A stretch of 64,000 nt of DNA, from assembly GCA_023384415.1 (NCBI GenBank), contig JAHDWJ010000003.1, forward strand, positions 1 through 64,000. The letters are read 5' to 3'. Each line of letters starts with the position of its first letter. Positions within the stretch are counted from its first letter, which is position 1. Source of the DNA: Anaerolineae bacterium (GTDB lineage Bacteria > Chloroflexota > Anaerolineae > Promineifilales > Promineifilaceae). The position numbers were made by a program, and so were the translations under genes. Under the pieces are notes generated by a model. That model was given only the letters and a program-made list of their open reading frames with translations. It had not been told where the DNA came from and searched no databases. This document shows positions 35,634-44,566 of this stretch, one piece after another.

Positions 35634-36131
35634 TTACTCAATATTGGTGATGCGAAAAGTAAGAATACCATTTGGAGCATTGACTTGCACCAAAGAGCCA
35701 ACTTTACCCCCTAACAAGACACGCCCCAAAGGGCTTTCGTTAGAGATGCGGCCGCTGACCGGATCCGCCTCCGCCGCTCCCACCAGATGATAACGCTCCT
35801 CTTCATCTGCGCCTTCTTCTACAACTGTTACCCAAGAGCCGATTCGGACTGTATTTTTATCCCTTTTCTTCTCGTCAATAATCTCATAATTCGCCATAAT
35901 GGCTTCGATTTCCTGGATACGCCCTTCTAAAAACGATTGCTCATTGCGAGCCGATTCTAAAGCGGCATTATCTACAAAATCTTCGTCCTGGCCGTCCTCA
36001 AAGGCACGGTGCAAGCGCTCAGCAATCTCAGCTCGTTTGACCGTAGAGAGATACTCGTACTCTTCGTTCATACGTTTAAGACCGTCAGCAGTTATCAAAT
36101 ACGGTTTACGGTTGTTAGTTACTGTGGTCAT
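35634..36131 (-). CDS. greA: Transcription elongation factor GreA
   Basis: The 165-residue protein has the N-terminal coiled coil that enters the RNA polymerase channel ('YLITADGLKRMNEEYEYLST'), with acidic tip residues around 'AFEDGQDEDFVDNAALESAR', and the C-terminal FKBP-like domain ('IGSWVTVVEEGADEEERYHL', 'ISNESPLGRVLLGGKVGS'). It rescues backtracked transcription complexes by stimulating transcript cleavage. The ribosome site 'aaggaaaag' precedes ATG 36131. Confidence 0.95.
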   Translation of the reverse strand: MTTVTNNRKPYLITADGLKRMNEEYEYLSTVKRAEIAERLHRAFEDGQDEDFVDNAALESARNEQSFLEGRIQEIEAIMANYEIIDEKKRDKNTVRIGSWVTVVEEGADEEERYHLVGAAEADPVSGRISNESPLGRVLLGGKVGSLVQVNAPNGILTFRITNIE

Positions 36132-36256
36132 CTTTTCCTTACATATAAACGCAAAAACCGCTCTATTAGCGGTTGCATTGAACTACGTGGTTAAGCGGGG
36201 CAGTAGTATAACAGATTCGTTGGCAATGTAAAGTGGGGTAGGTTAAACTGTCTGGC

Positions 36257-36454
36257 ATGATTACAAAACGACAGTTGGGCCTCATTTTTATGATATCAGG
36301 TCTGTTGGGCATTGTAGGTTTATTGGCGATTGATCTATTCCGGGTAGGGAATTATGGAGGTATTGGTCCTATGCAACGGTTGGCTCTGACAGCCGCTGGG
36401 CTGATTGTTTTAGTTGGGCTGACGCTTCTCCCAGCCGGGAATCGGCCAGCCTAA
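36257..36454 (+). CDS. Small two-helix membrane protein, 65 aa
   Basis: Two hydrophobic helices ('LGLIFMISGLLGIVGLLAI' and 'LALTAAGLIVLVGLTLLP') joined by 'DLFRVGNYGGIGPMQR'. A similar small protein plan is common in Chloroflexota genomes, but I do not know a named family. It is divergent from greA and upstream of the glycosyltransferase-like gene. Confidence 0.6.
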   Translation: MITKRQLGLIFMISGLLGIVGLLAIDLFRVGNYGGIGPMQRLALTAAGLIVLVGLTLLPAGNRPA

Positions 36455-36578
36455 ATGTGGGAGACTGAAGATTTTCGTACTGTGGGGAAGAAAGGCTCAC
36501 CAGATCGCAGCTGTAGGGCAGCTTTTAGCCTGAACCCTGCAAAGATGGCCCAGTTTAGAGAAATGTTACGGAGAAGGC

Positions 36579-38210
36579 ATGAAAAGATCGTGGCAGTATG
36601 GATTGGCGTATGCGGTTATTGGTTTAGCAATACTGGCCTTTGTCTATTATTTTATCGTTTACAATATTTATGCCTTTGCCCTGTTCCGCTTCCCCTTTGA
36701 TTATGAGCAAGGGGAAGGGTTTGAGTTAGCCAATGTTGTCTGGTACAGCCGGGGGGAGACGCCGTACCGTGACAGCAGCAGTTACCCTTTTTTCTCTACC
36801 AATTATGCCCCTGTTTTTCACCTGGTGATTTTGCCCCTGGTGCTGATTTTTGGGCCGGAATATTGGACCGGGCGGCTGGTCTCTTATCTAGGTACGCTGC
36901 TTACCGCGGCCGCAATCGGCTATGCCGTGCAGCGCGAAAGTCAACGGTGGTGGCTGGCAGCCATTAGCGGGCTGGCCTTTCTGGCCTCTAATTATGTGTA
37001 CCATGTGGGACCGATTTTTCGCCAACACATGTTCATGGTCATGTTTGAAACCCTGGCCATCGTCTGGCTGGCGGTAACGGTTTCCAGAGAGGAGCAAACC
37101 GGGCAAAAAAGTAACCGGGGTTGGCTCATCGGCATGGGGCTGCTGCTCCTGGCCGGATATACCAAACAGTTGGCCTATGCTACCATCGCGGCCGCATTCA
37201 TCTTCCTATTTTTGCGTCAATGGAAACGGGCTATCCTCTGGGCCATCGGCTTTATTCTGACGGCCGGAGCTATCTTCCTGCTTTTTACCTGGATCACTGA
37301 TGGGTATTGGTTTATCAGCACAGTTGCCTCAAATATTAACCGGTTTGTGCCAGGGCAGACGGTGGCCCTTCTACGCCAATTTGTGCAACTGCACCTGATT
37401 ATCGTTCTGGCCGCGGCCGCATTCGCTGTTTATCAGCTCTATTTTGAGCGGCTCTCCATCTACGCCATCTGGTTTGTGCTGGCCGCTTTGAACGGTCTCA
37501 CCGCCGGCAAGTGGGGGGCGGGGGAATCTTATTACGCTACGGCTGTGGCGGCCGCATGCCTGGTGAGTGGCCTCGCTTTTCATCGGCTGTTGGCCTGGGG
37601 TGAGCAGCGGGCCGCGGATGATAAACCGTTAGCTGTTGGGAGTTGGGGAATGGCCCCACCCATCTTGTTGGCAGGGATCGGCCTGCTCTATCTCATACAA
37701 GCGGACCGGGTGTTCCATTCCCCAACCCATACCCCCTTTTTGCGGGGGGTTGCGGCCGCGCTGGGTAAACCAACCTATGCCGAAATTCCTCCCCAAACGG
37801 GCTGCTCCGCTCCCCAGCCAGCCCGTCCTGTTTATTATGTAGATTCGGCGGGCGTTTCCCTACTCGGCATTCCGCCAACAGCCGAAGACGCGGCCGCGGG
37901 GCGAGAAATTGCGGCCCGGGTAGCCGCTACCAATACCCCCTCATTCAGTGAAGAAGCCAGTTTTAACCTATATAATGGCCGAGAAGTTATCACCAATCCC
38001 CCTTATCTCCTAAACCTGTTTGAAAATAATCTGCTAGACTTAACAGAAATGTTGGACGCTCTAGATCAGCAACAGTTTGATACCGTCATTTTGCGCTCCC
38101 AATTTTACCCCTGGCCTATTTTGCAAATGATAGGACAGCGGTATGAAACCCAAGAATTGATCGAAATGAACGGTTTTGTCTACTGCATCATGTATCCCAC
38201 CCAGAGGTAG
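36579..38210 (+). CDS. Polytopic membrane protein, glycosyltransferase family 39-like
   Basis: The 543-residue protein has about 10 transmembrane helices. After the first helix comes an external loop 'FDYEQGEGFELANVVWYSRG', where acidic residues sit as in GT-C type glycosyltransferases that use lipid-linked sugars. The C-terminal 150 residues form a soluble domain. GT-C assignment rests on layout and loop only. The ribosome site 'ggagaag' precedes ATG 36579. Six iterated palindromes lie in the gene, several giving Ala-rich turns inside helices ('LLTAAAIGY', 'TIAAAFIF'). Confidence 0.65.
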   Translation: MKRSWQYGLAYAVIGLAILAFVYYFIVYNIYAFALFRFPFDYEQGEGFELANVVWYSRGETPYRDSSSYPFFSTNYAPVFHLVILPLVLIFGPEYWTGRLVSYLGTLLTAAAIGYAVQRESQRWWLAAISGLAFLASNYVYHVGPIFRQHMFMVMFETLAIVWLAVTVSREEQTGQKSNRGWLIGMGLLLLAGYTKQLAYATIAAAFIFLFLRQWKRAILWAIGFILTAGAIFLLFTWITDGYWFISTVASNINRFVPGQTVALLRQFVQLHLIIVLAAAAFAVYQLYFERLSIYAIWFVLAALNGLTAGKWGAGESYYATAVAAACLVSGLAFHRLLAWGEQRAADDKPLAVGSWGMAPPILLAGIGLLYLIQADRVFHSPTHTPFLRGVAAALGKPTYAEIPPQTGCSAPQPARPVYYVDSAGVSLLGIPPTAEDAAAGREIAARVAATNTPSFSEEASFNLYNGREVITNPPYLLNLFENNLLDLTEMLDALDQQQFDTVILRSQFYPWPILQMIGQRYETQELIEMNGFVYCIMYPTQR

Positions 38211-38213
38211 CCC

Positions 38214-38762
38214 ATGAGTAACGAGATTTTACATGAAATCCGCTGCCCCAACTGCCAAAGCCCCATCAATTTACAAGGGCATGGGGCCACTGTGGCCTGT
38301 GAGGCATGTAACAGCCAATTCATTTTGCAGGGCCACCTATGTCCTAACTGCCAAACATACCATCGCCGGGAAACTGCTTTTTGCGGCCGCTGTGGCACCG
38401 GTTTGAGCCGGGTTTGCGGCCGCTGCCATACCTCAAATTGGGCCGGTGATGAATATTGTCAGAACTGTGGCCAGGCCATGGACATTCTAGACCTGGTAGC
38501 CCTACGACATAAAGAAGCCGTGCGGGAACAACAAGATCAGCGTCGGCGCGATGTGGCCCGTCTGAAACAACAAGAAGAGGAATCATCACGCAAGCGGATG
38601 GCCGAACTAATGGAAATGGAGCGGCTGCGTATCGAAGAATTAAAGCGACATCTGGCTAAAGAACGCACCCGTCAACGGCAGATGCTCACCCTCACTTTTG
38701 GCCTGGTAGGCATGTTCTTAATTCTCATTCTTATTTATGCCATCCTTAACGCTACCAGTTAA
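38214..38762 (+). CDS. Zinc-ribbon protein with coiled coil and C-terminal membrane anchor
   Basis: The 182-residue protein contains four CxxC-type pairs in tandem: 'CPNCQSP', 'CEAC', 'CPNCQTY', 'CGRCGTG', 'CGRCHTS' and 'CQNCGQ', making three double-zinc-ribbon units over residues 10-85. A long charged coiled coil follows (90-155), and one transmembrane helix ends the protein ('FGLVGMFLILILIYAI'). It lies 3 bp after the membrane protein and 12 bp before scpA, so the three may be one operon. The role is unknown. Confidence 0.7.
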   Translation: MSNEILHEIRCPNCQSPINLQGHGATVACEACNSQFILQGHLCPNCQTYHRRETAFCGRCGTGLSRVCGRCHTSNWAGDEYCQNCGQAMDILDLVALRHKEAVREQQDQRRRDVARLKQQEEESSRKRMAELMEMERLRIEELKRHLAKERTRQRQMLTLTFGLVGMFLILILIYAILNATS

Positions 38763-38774
38763 TACCTGCTTATT

Positions 38775-39554
38775 ATGAGCCAGGTTCCCATGAGCAAATC
38801 CCATTATCAAATTGACTTACCCGTCTTTACCGGGCCGCTTGATTTGCTGCTCCACCTTATTGAGCGCAATGAGCTAGATATTACGGCTATCTCTCTGGCG
38901 CAGATGACCGAACAATATCTGACCCAGGTAGAGCAGATGAAGCAGGAGCGGGTTGATGAGTTGATGGATTTTTTGCTGATTGGAGCGCGGCTGGTGTTGA
39001 TCAAAAGCCGGGCCTTGTTGCCGCAAACGCCGGTATTGGTAGAAGGGGATGAAGAAGAAGATCCGGCTGAGGCCCTGGTCAGACAGTTAAAGCAGTACCG
39101 ACAGTTCAAGAACGCGGCCGCAGCCTTACATCAGCGTGAGTTAAACGGGTACCGCACCTACCTGCGTGTCGCCCCACCCCCCAAAATAGAGGGCCGCCTC
39201 GATCTCAGCGGCATTACCCCACAGCTGCTCCACGGCCTTATCAGCGAAGCCCTGGCCCAAATCAATGAACTAAAAGAAAGCGTAGCCCTCATCCAGCCTC
39301 GCCGCATCACCGTTGAAGGACGCATTGAACATGTTCGCCAAACCGTGCAACTGGCGGATCTGGTTAGCTTTGCTCAACTATTGTCAAAAGAGACATCCAA
39401 AGTGGAAATTTCTGTAACCTTATTGGCTGTATTAGAGCTCATGAAACGGCGAGAATTGGCTGCCCATCAAGAATCGCTCTTTGGCCCTATCCAAATTCGC
39501 CCCTCGGCGGCAGAGAAAATTGGGGCACACCTGAACATAGATGACTCCCATTAA
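38775..39554 (+). CDS. scpA: Segregation and condensation protein A
   Basis: The 259-residue kleisin bridges the SMC heads together with ScpB. The N-terminal part has the kleisin start 'FTGPLDLLLHLIERNELDIT' and 'YLTQVEQMKQERVDELMDFL', and the C-terminal winged helix ends with 'VEISVTLLAVLELMKRRELA'. scpB was not found next to it, which is often the partner. Its stop codon overlaps that of the convergent VanZ gene by 4 bp. Confidence 0.93.
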   Translation: MSQVPMSKSHYQIDLPVFTGPLDLLLHLIERNELDITAISLAQMTEQYLTQVEQMKQERVDELMDFLLIGARLVLIKSRALLPQTPVLVEGDEEEDPAEALVRQLKQYRQFKNAAAALHQRELNGYRTYLRVAPPPKIEGRLDLSGITPQLLHGLISEALAQINELKESVALIQPRRITVEGRIEHVRQTVQLADLVSFAQLLSKETSKVEISVTLLAVLELMKRRELAAHQESLFGPIQIRPSAAEKIGAHLNIDDSH

Positions 39555-39931
39555 GAAGAATCCGTTCCCTTCCTAACCCGTTGTTGTCGCCGCGGCCGCG
39601 CCCTTTCCCACCAGCGATACACCCCCAACCCAAACAATCCCCCTAGTAAATCAATCAATACATCCAACGGCTGGCCATAGCGGCCAACCACAAACAGTTG
39701 ATGGATTTCATCGCTGATGGCATACAAAAAGGTAATAACCAGAGCCACGCCATAACGTCCTGTCGCCCGTTTCGCCAGCAAAGCCAAAACGGCATACGCC
39801 ACGGCATGGCCCCCCTTTTTGATCAAAAAATCAGCCACCCCAAAACGAGGAATCTCATCCCCTGGCGTCCCCGATACAATAAAAATTAACCCCATCCAAA
39901 GCAGAAGAGGCAGCCATCGCCAGAAGTGCAT
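39551..39931 (-). CDS. VanZ-family membrane protein
   Basis: The 126-residue protein has the VanZ pattern: 'WRWLPLLLWMGLIFIVSGTP' helix, 'KKGGHAVAYAVLALLAKRA', 'YAISDEIHQLFVVGRYGQPL' and the last helix 'DVLIDLLGGLFGLGVYRWW'. In enterococci VanZ gives teicoplanin resistance, but in most bacteria the role is unknown. ATG 39931 is preferred over 39982, because the extra N-terminal residues come from the quasi-repeat 'cagttagcagcgtacagttg'. Confidence 0.85.
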   Translation of the reverse strand: MHFWRWLPLLLWMGLIFIVSGTPGDEIPRFGVADFLIKKGGHAVAYAVLALLAKRATGRYGVALVITFLYAISDEIHQLFVVGRYGQPLDVLIDLLGGLFGLGVYRWWERARPRRQQRVRKGTDSS

Positions 39932-39934
39932 GTG

Positions 39935-39990
39935 GCGTTGTTGGCAGTTAGCAGCGTACAGTTGACAGTCACCCCTGTTCACTGATTACT
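39935..39990. repeat. Quasi-repeat patch, GGCAGTTAGCAG type
   Basis: Words 'ttggcagttagcagcgtaca', 'gttgacagtc' and 'actgattactgattac' between VanZ and the 106-aa gene; same vocabulary as 8518-8545 and 48175-48210. Confidence 0.7.
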
Positions 39991-39992
39991 GA

Positions 39993-40313
39993 TTACCGCC
40001 GTGACATGGGCAAGGCACTGATAAGGGCGTTGATGATATTTTGCCGGTATTGGATAGCCAGGGAAACATTCTGGGTATGCAAATGGAAGAGAGCGTTGTC
40101 AATTTCATCCCCATTAGGGCTAGACCGGGTGGGCACAATGGTGGTGCTGTCACCGTCTATTTTAATGACGGTGCTAGCAACTGGCTTGGCATCCTTAAAA
40201 TCGGCTGTTTTGCCAATATCTACAGCTCTCGTTTCGACAGAAAGGGTGGCAGCATCTTCAACATATTGCATCAATTTGCTGCTAATTTTATTCAAGGTTG
40301 TTTCGACATCCAT
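39993..40313 (-). CDS. 106-aa protein resembling the C-terminal domain of the caspase-like protease
   Basis: I do not know the family. Almost its whole length can be aligned with the last about 100 residues of the protease at 41129: 'ATLSVETRAVDIGKTADFKD' with 'SSLEVRTFVSDDVKGAG', 'VIKIDGDSTTIVPTR' with 'HISLDGDMDVLIPRR', 'DEIDNALFHLHTQNVSLAIQ' with 'NEIDDQLWQIHKDMVAQALE', and both end 'LP/IPxxR'. The pattern is beta-rich followed by a long helix. The ribosome site 'aaggag' precedes ATG 40313. It is the third gene of a tight minus-strand cassette. Confidence 0.75.
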   Translation of the reverse strand: MDVETTLNKISSKLMQYVEDAATLSVETRAVDIGKTADFKDAKPVASTVIKIDGDSTTIVPTRSSPNGDEIDNALFHLHTQNVSLAIQYRQNIINALISALPMSRR

Positions 40314-40335
40314 TTTGGTCTCCTTAATTACAATA

Positions 40336-41094
40336 TCACGCTTGTTTGACTGCTTCTAATTTGTCTAATTCAGCCAGTACGTCACGAATATAACGCCAGG
40401 CAATGGGGATCGCGGCCGCGGCCGTAATTCCCCCGGTTGATAAAGAAGCCGCTATTTTAGCCGCGCTCTGCAACGTCAAAAAAAGCAGGCGGATGGTGGC
40501 ATCTTTTGAAGCCACCACCAGGTTAACCGTGCGCCGGTGCATATTGACCTGTCGCCTGGTAGAGAGGCTAGCCCATACGGTATCAGCATCTCCTAACCAG
40601 CTCAGGGTGGTACGACCTAACACCACCCCCTGATGGGCCGTTTCTGCGGCCGCATAATATCTCACCGCTTCTTGCAACTTGCGTAGGCTTGCCATCACAT
40701 CATCCCCAAAGCCAAAAGCCACGGCACCCGTCCCATCTTCCCAACCACGTACCTCATCCAACAAATGTTGTTCCGCAGGGGGGAGAGGGATGGTATCGAG
40801 AGTAAACGAAGTCGCCCCTACATCCACATTGAGCTGCGCCAGATGGTCTAGTCGGGGAGCTACCTGGGCCAACTTAGCCCGAGCCTGCCGCAGCCGCTCT
40901 TCCCCCTGGCCAAACCACTGCTCGGCCAACTGCTCATCATCGGGGATGTTAACTCGCCAGACAGGAATTTCTGGGGCCGTTTCGCCAGCTTCAAAGGAGA
41001 CCGGTGGGGACGCGGCCGCTGACCATAACCCTAACAGCACCGGGCTATCTTCATCTTCGGTCAGGCCGACGAGTTCAAAGACGGGATCGGACAT
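40336..41094 (-). CDS. Unknown 252-aa protein in protease cassette
   Basis: Not recognised. The first about 50 residues look beta-rich and acidic ('VFELVGLTEDEDSPVLLGL'), the middle is helical ('GQGEERLRQARAKLAQVAPR'), and the last about 60 residues contain a helix pair with small apolar residues ('LQSAAKIAASLSTGGITAAA', then 'IPIAWRYIRDVLAELDKL'), which could associate with a membrane. It sits 34 bp after the protease and 22 bp before the 106-aa gene. It was compared with bacterial gasdermins, which also pair with caspase-like proteases, but the N-terminal features of that family are absent. Confidence 0.7.
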   Translation of the reverse strand: MSDPVFELVGLTEDEDSPVLLGLWSAAASPPVSFEAGETAPEIPVWRVNIPDDEQLAEQWFGQGEERLRQARAKLAQVAPRLDHLAQLNVDVGATSFTLDTIPLPPAEQHLLDEVRGWEDGTGAVAFGFGDDVMASLRKLQEAVRYYAAAETAHQGVVLGRTTLSWLGDADTVWASLSTRRQVNMHRRTVNLVVASKDATIRLLFLTLQSAAKIAASLSTGGITAAAAIPIAWRYIRDVLAELDKLEAVKQA

Positions 41095-41128
41095 GGAGAT
41101 TTACGATGGCTGATTGCCGATGAACGAT

Positions 41129-43183
41129 TTACCCGCGACCAGGAATGAGGCTCGCGGCCGCGCTGGTGAGCAGCTCAATCATTTTCGCCCGGTGTTCCAG
41201 GGCCTGCGCCACCATATCCTTGTGGATTTGCCACAGCTGGTCATCAATCTCATTGGCCCGGCGGGGGATCAGCACATCCATATCTCCATCCAGGCTGATA
41301 TGGGTCATGGCCCGAAGCTGGGCCGTATCTCCAAAACGCTCCGAACTACGGCGATTGTATTTAGCTCCGGCCCCTTTCACGTCATCACTAACAAAAGTGC
41401 GAACTTCCAGGCTGCTCACGTCGGCGGCCGCTTCTTTGAGCATCTCACCCAGACGTGCCCCAAAATCTTGCCAGGACGCCACAAACCCAGACGAGGCTGG
41501 TGTGCCCCCTTCTGGGGTGGGTTCCTTTTCTCTTCCTAAAATTCTATTGACAATCCCAAATTCCGTAGCTTCTGTGGTTTCACTACCTGTTGAAGTTGTT
41601 TCAATGGTGGTGGTAACAACGCTGGCCGTGACTGTTGTACTACTGCTTTCACTGGAAGCAGGCTTCGGCGGGGTGCTTGCGCTAATCGTAGGACGTTCAG
41701 TGGTTGCGGCCGCGTTCTTTTCCGCCACCATCAACCGCACCGCCGGGTCCCCAATGACAGCCCAGCCACGCGCATCATTACTGGCCGTCCACATCGCTGC
41801 CAACCGGCGGGAATCAGCCGGTAAGCCAGCATCTATTTCCTCTAGCTCTACTGATAAATCGGACGCCATTTCCGCATACCGCTCATTAAACGGCTCCACC
41901 GCCGAACCAACAGGATGCCCTTCTAGCAACCGCTTAAACACACTTTCAAAGGAAGTTAGAGAGCGGCCAACCCGTTCCCACATAAAGGAATACCCCCAGG
42001 CCCGTTCAATATGCCCCAAAACTGCCAGTGCTCCCCCTTTCGGGCGGTTCAGCATTTGCCGGGGCAAATTCGCCATAAACGGAAACGGGGCTACAGCCGC
42101 TCGGGACTTATTCGCAATCTTATAAAATTCATCAAACTCCGGGGTTCCCCCGCCATAGCAGGCAAAAAAGAAAGCAATCAGCCCCAGCAAATTCATCGAA
42201 CTGTCTAAATCTTCACCAGAGAAATAATGATCCCGGTCAATCCCCTGCCCGGGTCCTGGCCAATCCTGACACAACAACGCCCCTTGATGAGGCAGTTGAT
42301 CCGGGTCACCGTTCGGGAACCCCATCCCATGAGAAGCAGAAAACAGAAAAGCTGGTGTTTGTTCACCGCCCATCAGGGAAGCTAACTGTTTCTTGGTAGC
42401 CTGATTAGCCCCCACAAAAGCATCAAACCCCCACGAGGGTTGATCTCCTTTCAGCCAATCATACATGGGGTTAACCAAATGCTCAGCACTCAGCTCCGTC
42501 GCCCGATCCCCTTTGGTATTGACTCCCCAAAACGCGCCACGCCGAGGTAAAGCCAACTTTTTCGTCTCCGCATCTACAACACTTTGAGCATAATTAGCAT
42601 ATTCATCCAGCGTCTCAAACCAGATACGGCCAACAGCATACTGCACATCTACCTGATATTGAAATTTATACGGAATCGTCTTAGGATCTCCCACAATGAG
42701 CAAATAATAAGGCACTTTGTCAGGATCAACCGGACCGGGAGCAGCTCCATGTCGGGCCAGGAATTGCGTTTTGCCTTCCTTGCCTGGTCGGTAAGCTCCG
42801 ACCCCCATGTACTCCTTATAACGTCGTTCATCAACCGCCTGTGCCTGTTGTTTACGATGGGCCAGAAGAGGGGATAACGCCTCCTTGATCGCCTCAGCAC
42901 GCTCATCTCCCAGAGCAAAAATTACCCCCCAACCTGTTTCCTCTAATTTTTTCTCATCAACCCCTTCTTTGACCCCAAAGTGCGCTACCTGATTTCTAGG
43001 GTCCTTCTGCTCCAAATCTTCTTTATGATCTAAATCAATTTCTCGTCCCTGGGCTACGTTAGCCAGATCATCGGCAGAAACGGGGTCAAACAAATATTCC
43101 CCGGTGCGGCCATTGATACCGTTAAAAACCAGCTTTTCACTGGTGTCAAACTCTTCCAGGTCTTCATTAAATGTTGTACTCAT
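41129..43183 (-). CDS. Caspase/gingipain-like (clan CD) cysteine peptidase with C-terminal partner domain
   Basis: The 684-residue protein has a probable catalytic dyad of clan CD: His285 in 'FLFSASHGMGF' and Cys342 in 'FFFACYGGGTPEFDEF', 57 residues apart as in caspase-hemoglobinase folds; the 'GGG.P' style is nearest to peptidase C25. Before it come 'YLLIVGDPKTIPYKFQYQVD' and a beta-alpha core, after it 'GGALAVLGHIERAWGYS' and 'IGDPAVRL'. A Ser/Thr-rich linker (about 515-565) leads to a C-terminal domain shared with the 106-aa protein at 39993. No signal peptide is present, so it acts inside the cell. ATG 43183 with 'ggagagtattcc' is preferred over 43297. Confidence 0.8.
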   Translation of the reverse strand: MSTTFNEDLEEFDTSEKLVFNGINGRTGEYLFDPVSADDLANVAQGREIDLDHKEDLEQKDPRNQVAHFGVKEGVDEKKLEETGWGVIFALGDERAEAIKEALSPLLAHRKQQAQAVDERRYKEYMGVGAYRPGKEGKTQFLARHGAAPGPVDPDKVPYYLLIVGDPKTIPYKFQYQVDVQYAVGRIWFETLDEYANYAQSVVDAETKKLALPRRGAFWGVNTKGDRATELSAEHLVNPMYDWLKGDQPSWGFDAFVGANQATKKQLASLMGGEQTPAFLFSASHGMGFPNGDPDQLPHQGALLCQDWPGPGQGIDRDHYFSGEDLDSSMNLLGLIAFFFACYGGGTPEFDEFYKIANKSRAAVAPFPFMANLPRQMLNRPKGGALAVLGHIERAWGYSFMWERVGRSLTSFESVFKRLLEGHPVGSAVEPFNERYAEMASDLSVELEEIDAGLPADSRRLAAMWTASNDARGWAVIGDPAVRLMVAEKNAAATTERPTISASTPPKPASSESSSTTVTASVVTTTIETTSTGSETTEATEFGIVNRILGREKEPTPEGGTPASSGFVASWQDFGARLGEMLKEAAADVSSLEVRTFVSDDVKGAGAKYNRRSSERFGDTAQLRAMTHISLDGDMDVLIPRRANEIDDQLWQIHKDMVAQALEHRAKMIELLTSAAASLIPGRG

Positions 43184-43441
43184 GGAATACTCTCCGGGAA
43201 ATGGGTAGTAGAGATTATATGAGATGTGGGGAAACGCTTTATAAAGATACCATAATCCGCATTGGTTCACAACGCATAAATGGGCTGGGTATAGCAATGA
43301 TTTTGGGTAAAAAGCATAGGTGACCTTTTCTGTAGTTCACATTAAAATTAGGCTGGAAATCAGTGAAATCACTCTTCACGTCAGACAGGTCCGATGTGTT
43401 GTATTGACCTACATCAGGCTGCTGCACTTCAGGCAGAAACA
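43184..43441. other. Divergent intergenic region upstream of the protease cassette
   Basis: A 258-bp A/T-richer stretch. It must hold promoters for the cassette and for the membrane protein at 43442. No clear operator or repeat was recognised. Confidence 0.4.
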
Positions 43442-43882
43442 ATGATAAATGAACAGTCTAATAACGATCAATTATTAGCTCGTTACCGACCCTGGTTTTA
43501 TGCGGCCGCGATCTACAACCTTCTTTGGGGCAGCATCAACGTGCTGTTTCCCTTTCTTTTCTTCAATTTGATTGGCATGACTCACCCCATTCCCGCTGCG
43601 CTCTGGCAGGTAGTGGGGATGTTTGTCCTTGTCTACGCCCCAGCCTACTGGTGGGCAGCCCGGTACCCTGGCCGACATCGCCACCTTATTCTCATCGGCT
43701 TCTTGGGTAAAATTCTTGGGCCAATAGGATTTATTTGGGCGGTTGGCAATCAACAGCTTCCCCTGGCTTTTGGCTGGACCATTCTGACCAATGATTTATT
43801 GTGGTGGCCAGCTTTTTATCTCTATTTACGCGACACAGCTCGCCTTTATGGGGGCTGGGCGGCCTTGTTACGTGGTGAGTGA
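43442..43882 (+). CDS. Four-helix membrane protein, 146 aa
   Basis: Four hydrophobic segments, the first 'FYAAAIYNLLWGSINVLFPF', then 'LWQVVGMFVLVYAPAYWWAA', 'HLILIGFLGKILGPIGFIWA' and 'LTNDLLWWPAFYLYL'. This resembles small membrane proteins found next to DUF4166 genes, and here it is followed after 9 bp by such a gene. The function is unknown. ATG 43442 is chosen, as the upstream in-frame start at 43394 adds non-conserved residues. Confidence 0.7.
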   Translation: MINEQSNNDQLLARYRPWFYAAAIYNLLWGSINVLFPFLFFNLIGMTHPIPAALWQVVGMFVLVYAPAYWWAARYPGRHRHLILIGFLGKILGPIGFIWAVGNQQLPLAFGWTILTNDLLWWPAFYLYLRDTARLYGGWAALLRGE

Positions 43883-43891
43883 GTCGCTCTT

Positions 43892-44536
43892 ATGAATACA
43901 CCCCTGGCTAAGCTTTTTGTCGGGCAAGAAGAACATCTACCCCTTGCCTTTAAGGAACAATTCCTGGCTACACCAGAGCGTGAATATGATGTGGTCCTTG
44001 AAGGGGTAATGCACACAATCTGGCACAAGCCCAAATGGCTTAAACCTCTGTTCTACCTTTTAGGTAAATTAGGTATTTTAGTCCCCAAGACAGGCGAGAA
44101 TATACCGACCAAACTTGAAGTCGTGCCAGGTTATCTGCCTGATGGCCAACCATACCATGAATGGAATCGAACGTTTGCCTTTCCTGATCCGGTGCAATTT
44201 TTCACCCGCGTTGTTTATGATCACCAACAGGACAATCTAGCTGATTTAGTTGGTCCTGGGTATCGGCTGCACATGGTTTGGCAAGGCCGGTATATTCCCC
44301 CCCGAAGTTTCACCCTGGAAACAGTGACCAATGCCTTACGGATTGGTCATACCATCATTTATTTGCCCAAATGGATATGGTTGCCGCTGCTAGGCCGTGT
44401 CCAATTTATTCAAACCGCCAGAGCAGATGCAGAGGATACGATTGATGTTGATTTACGCATTTTGCATCCGTTTTTAGGCGAGGTTTTTGGCTACCAGGGT
44501 ACATTTCGGGCCGTGCGCTACCCTCATACGCAATAG
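43892..44536 (+). CDS. DUF4166 domain-containing protein
   Basis: The 214-residue protein fits DUF4166: an N-terminal domain resembling 'YDVVLEGVMHTIWHKPKWLK', then 'EWNRTFAFPDPVQFFTRVVY', and a second half with 'TIDVDLRILHPFLGEVFGYQ' and 'GTFRAVRYP'. The function of the domain is not known. It is in operon with the four-helix membrane protein. No iterated palindrome is present in this gene. Confidence 0.85.
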   Translation: MNTPLAKLFVGQEEHLPLAFKEQFLATPEREYDVVLEGVMHTIWHKPKWLKPLFYLLGKLGILVPKTGENIPTKLEVVPGYLPDGQPYHEWNRTFAFPDPVQFFTRVVYDHQQDNLADLVGPGYRLHMVWQGRYIPPRSFTLETVTNALRIGHTIIYLPKWIWLPLLGRVQFIQTARADAEDTIDVDLRILHPFLGEVFGYQGTFRAVRYPHTQ

Positions 44537-44566
44537 CGCAATCGCCAGATGGGATTTTGATCAGGT

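Noticed and set aside
36455..36700. Open frame of 81 codons between the small membrane protein and the glycosyltransferase-like gene
   Set aside because: It overlaps the start of the large gene in another frame and shows no protein-like pattern.
40336..41094. Bacterial gasdermin next to a caspase-like protease
   Set aside because: The N-terminal Cys and pattern of bacterial gasdermins are missing, and the predicted fold looks mostly helical in the middle.
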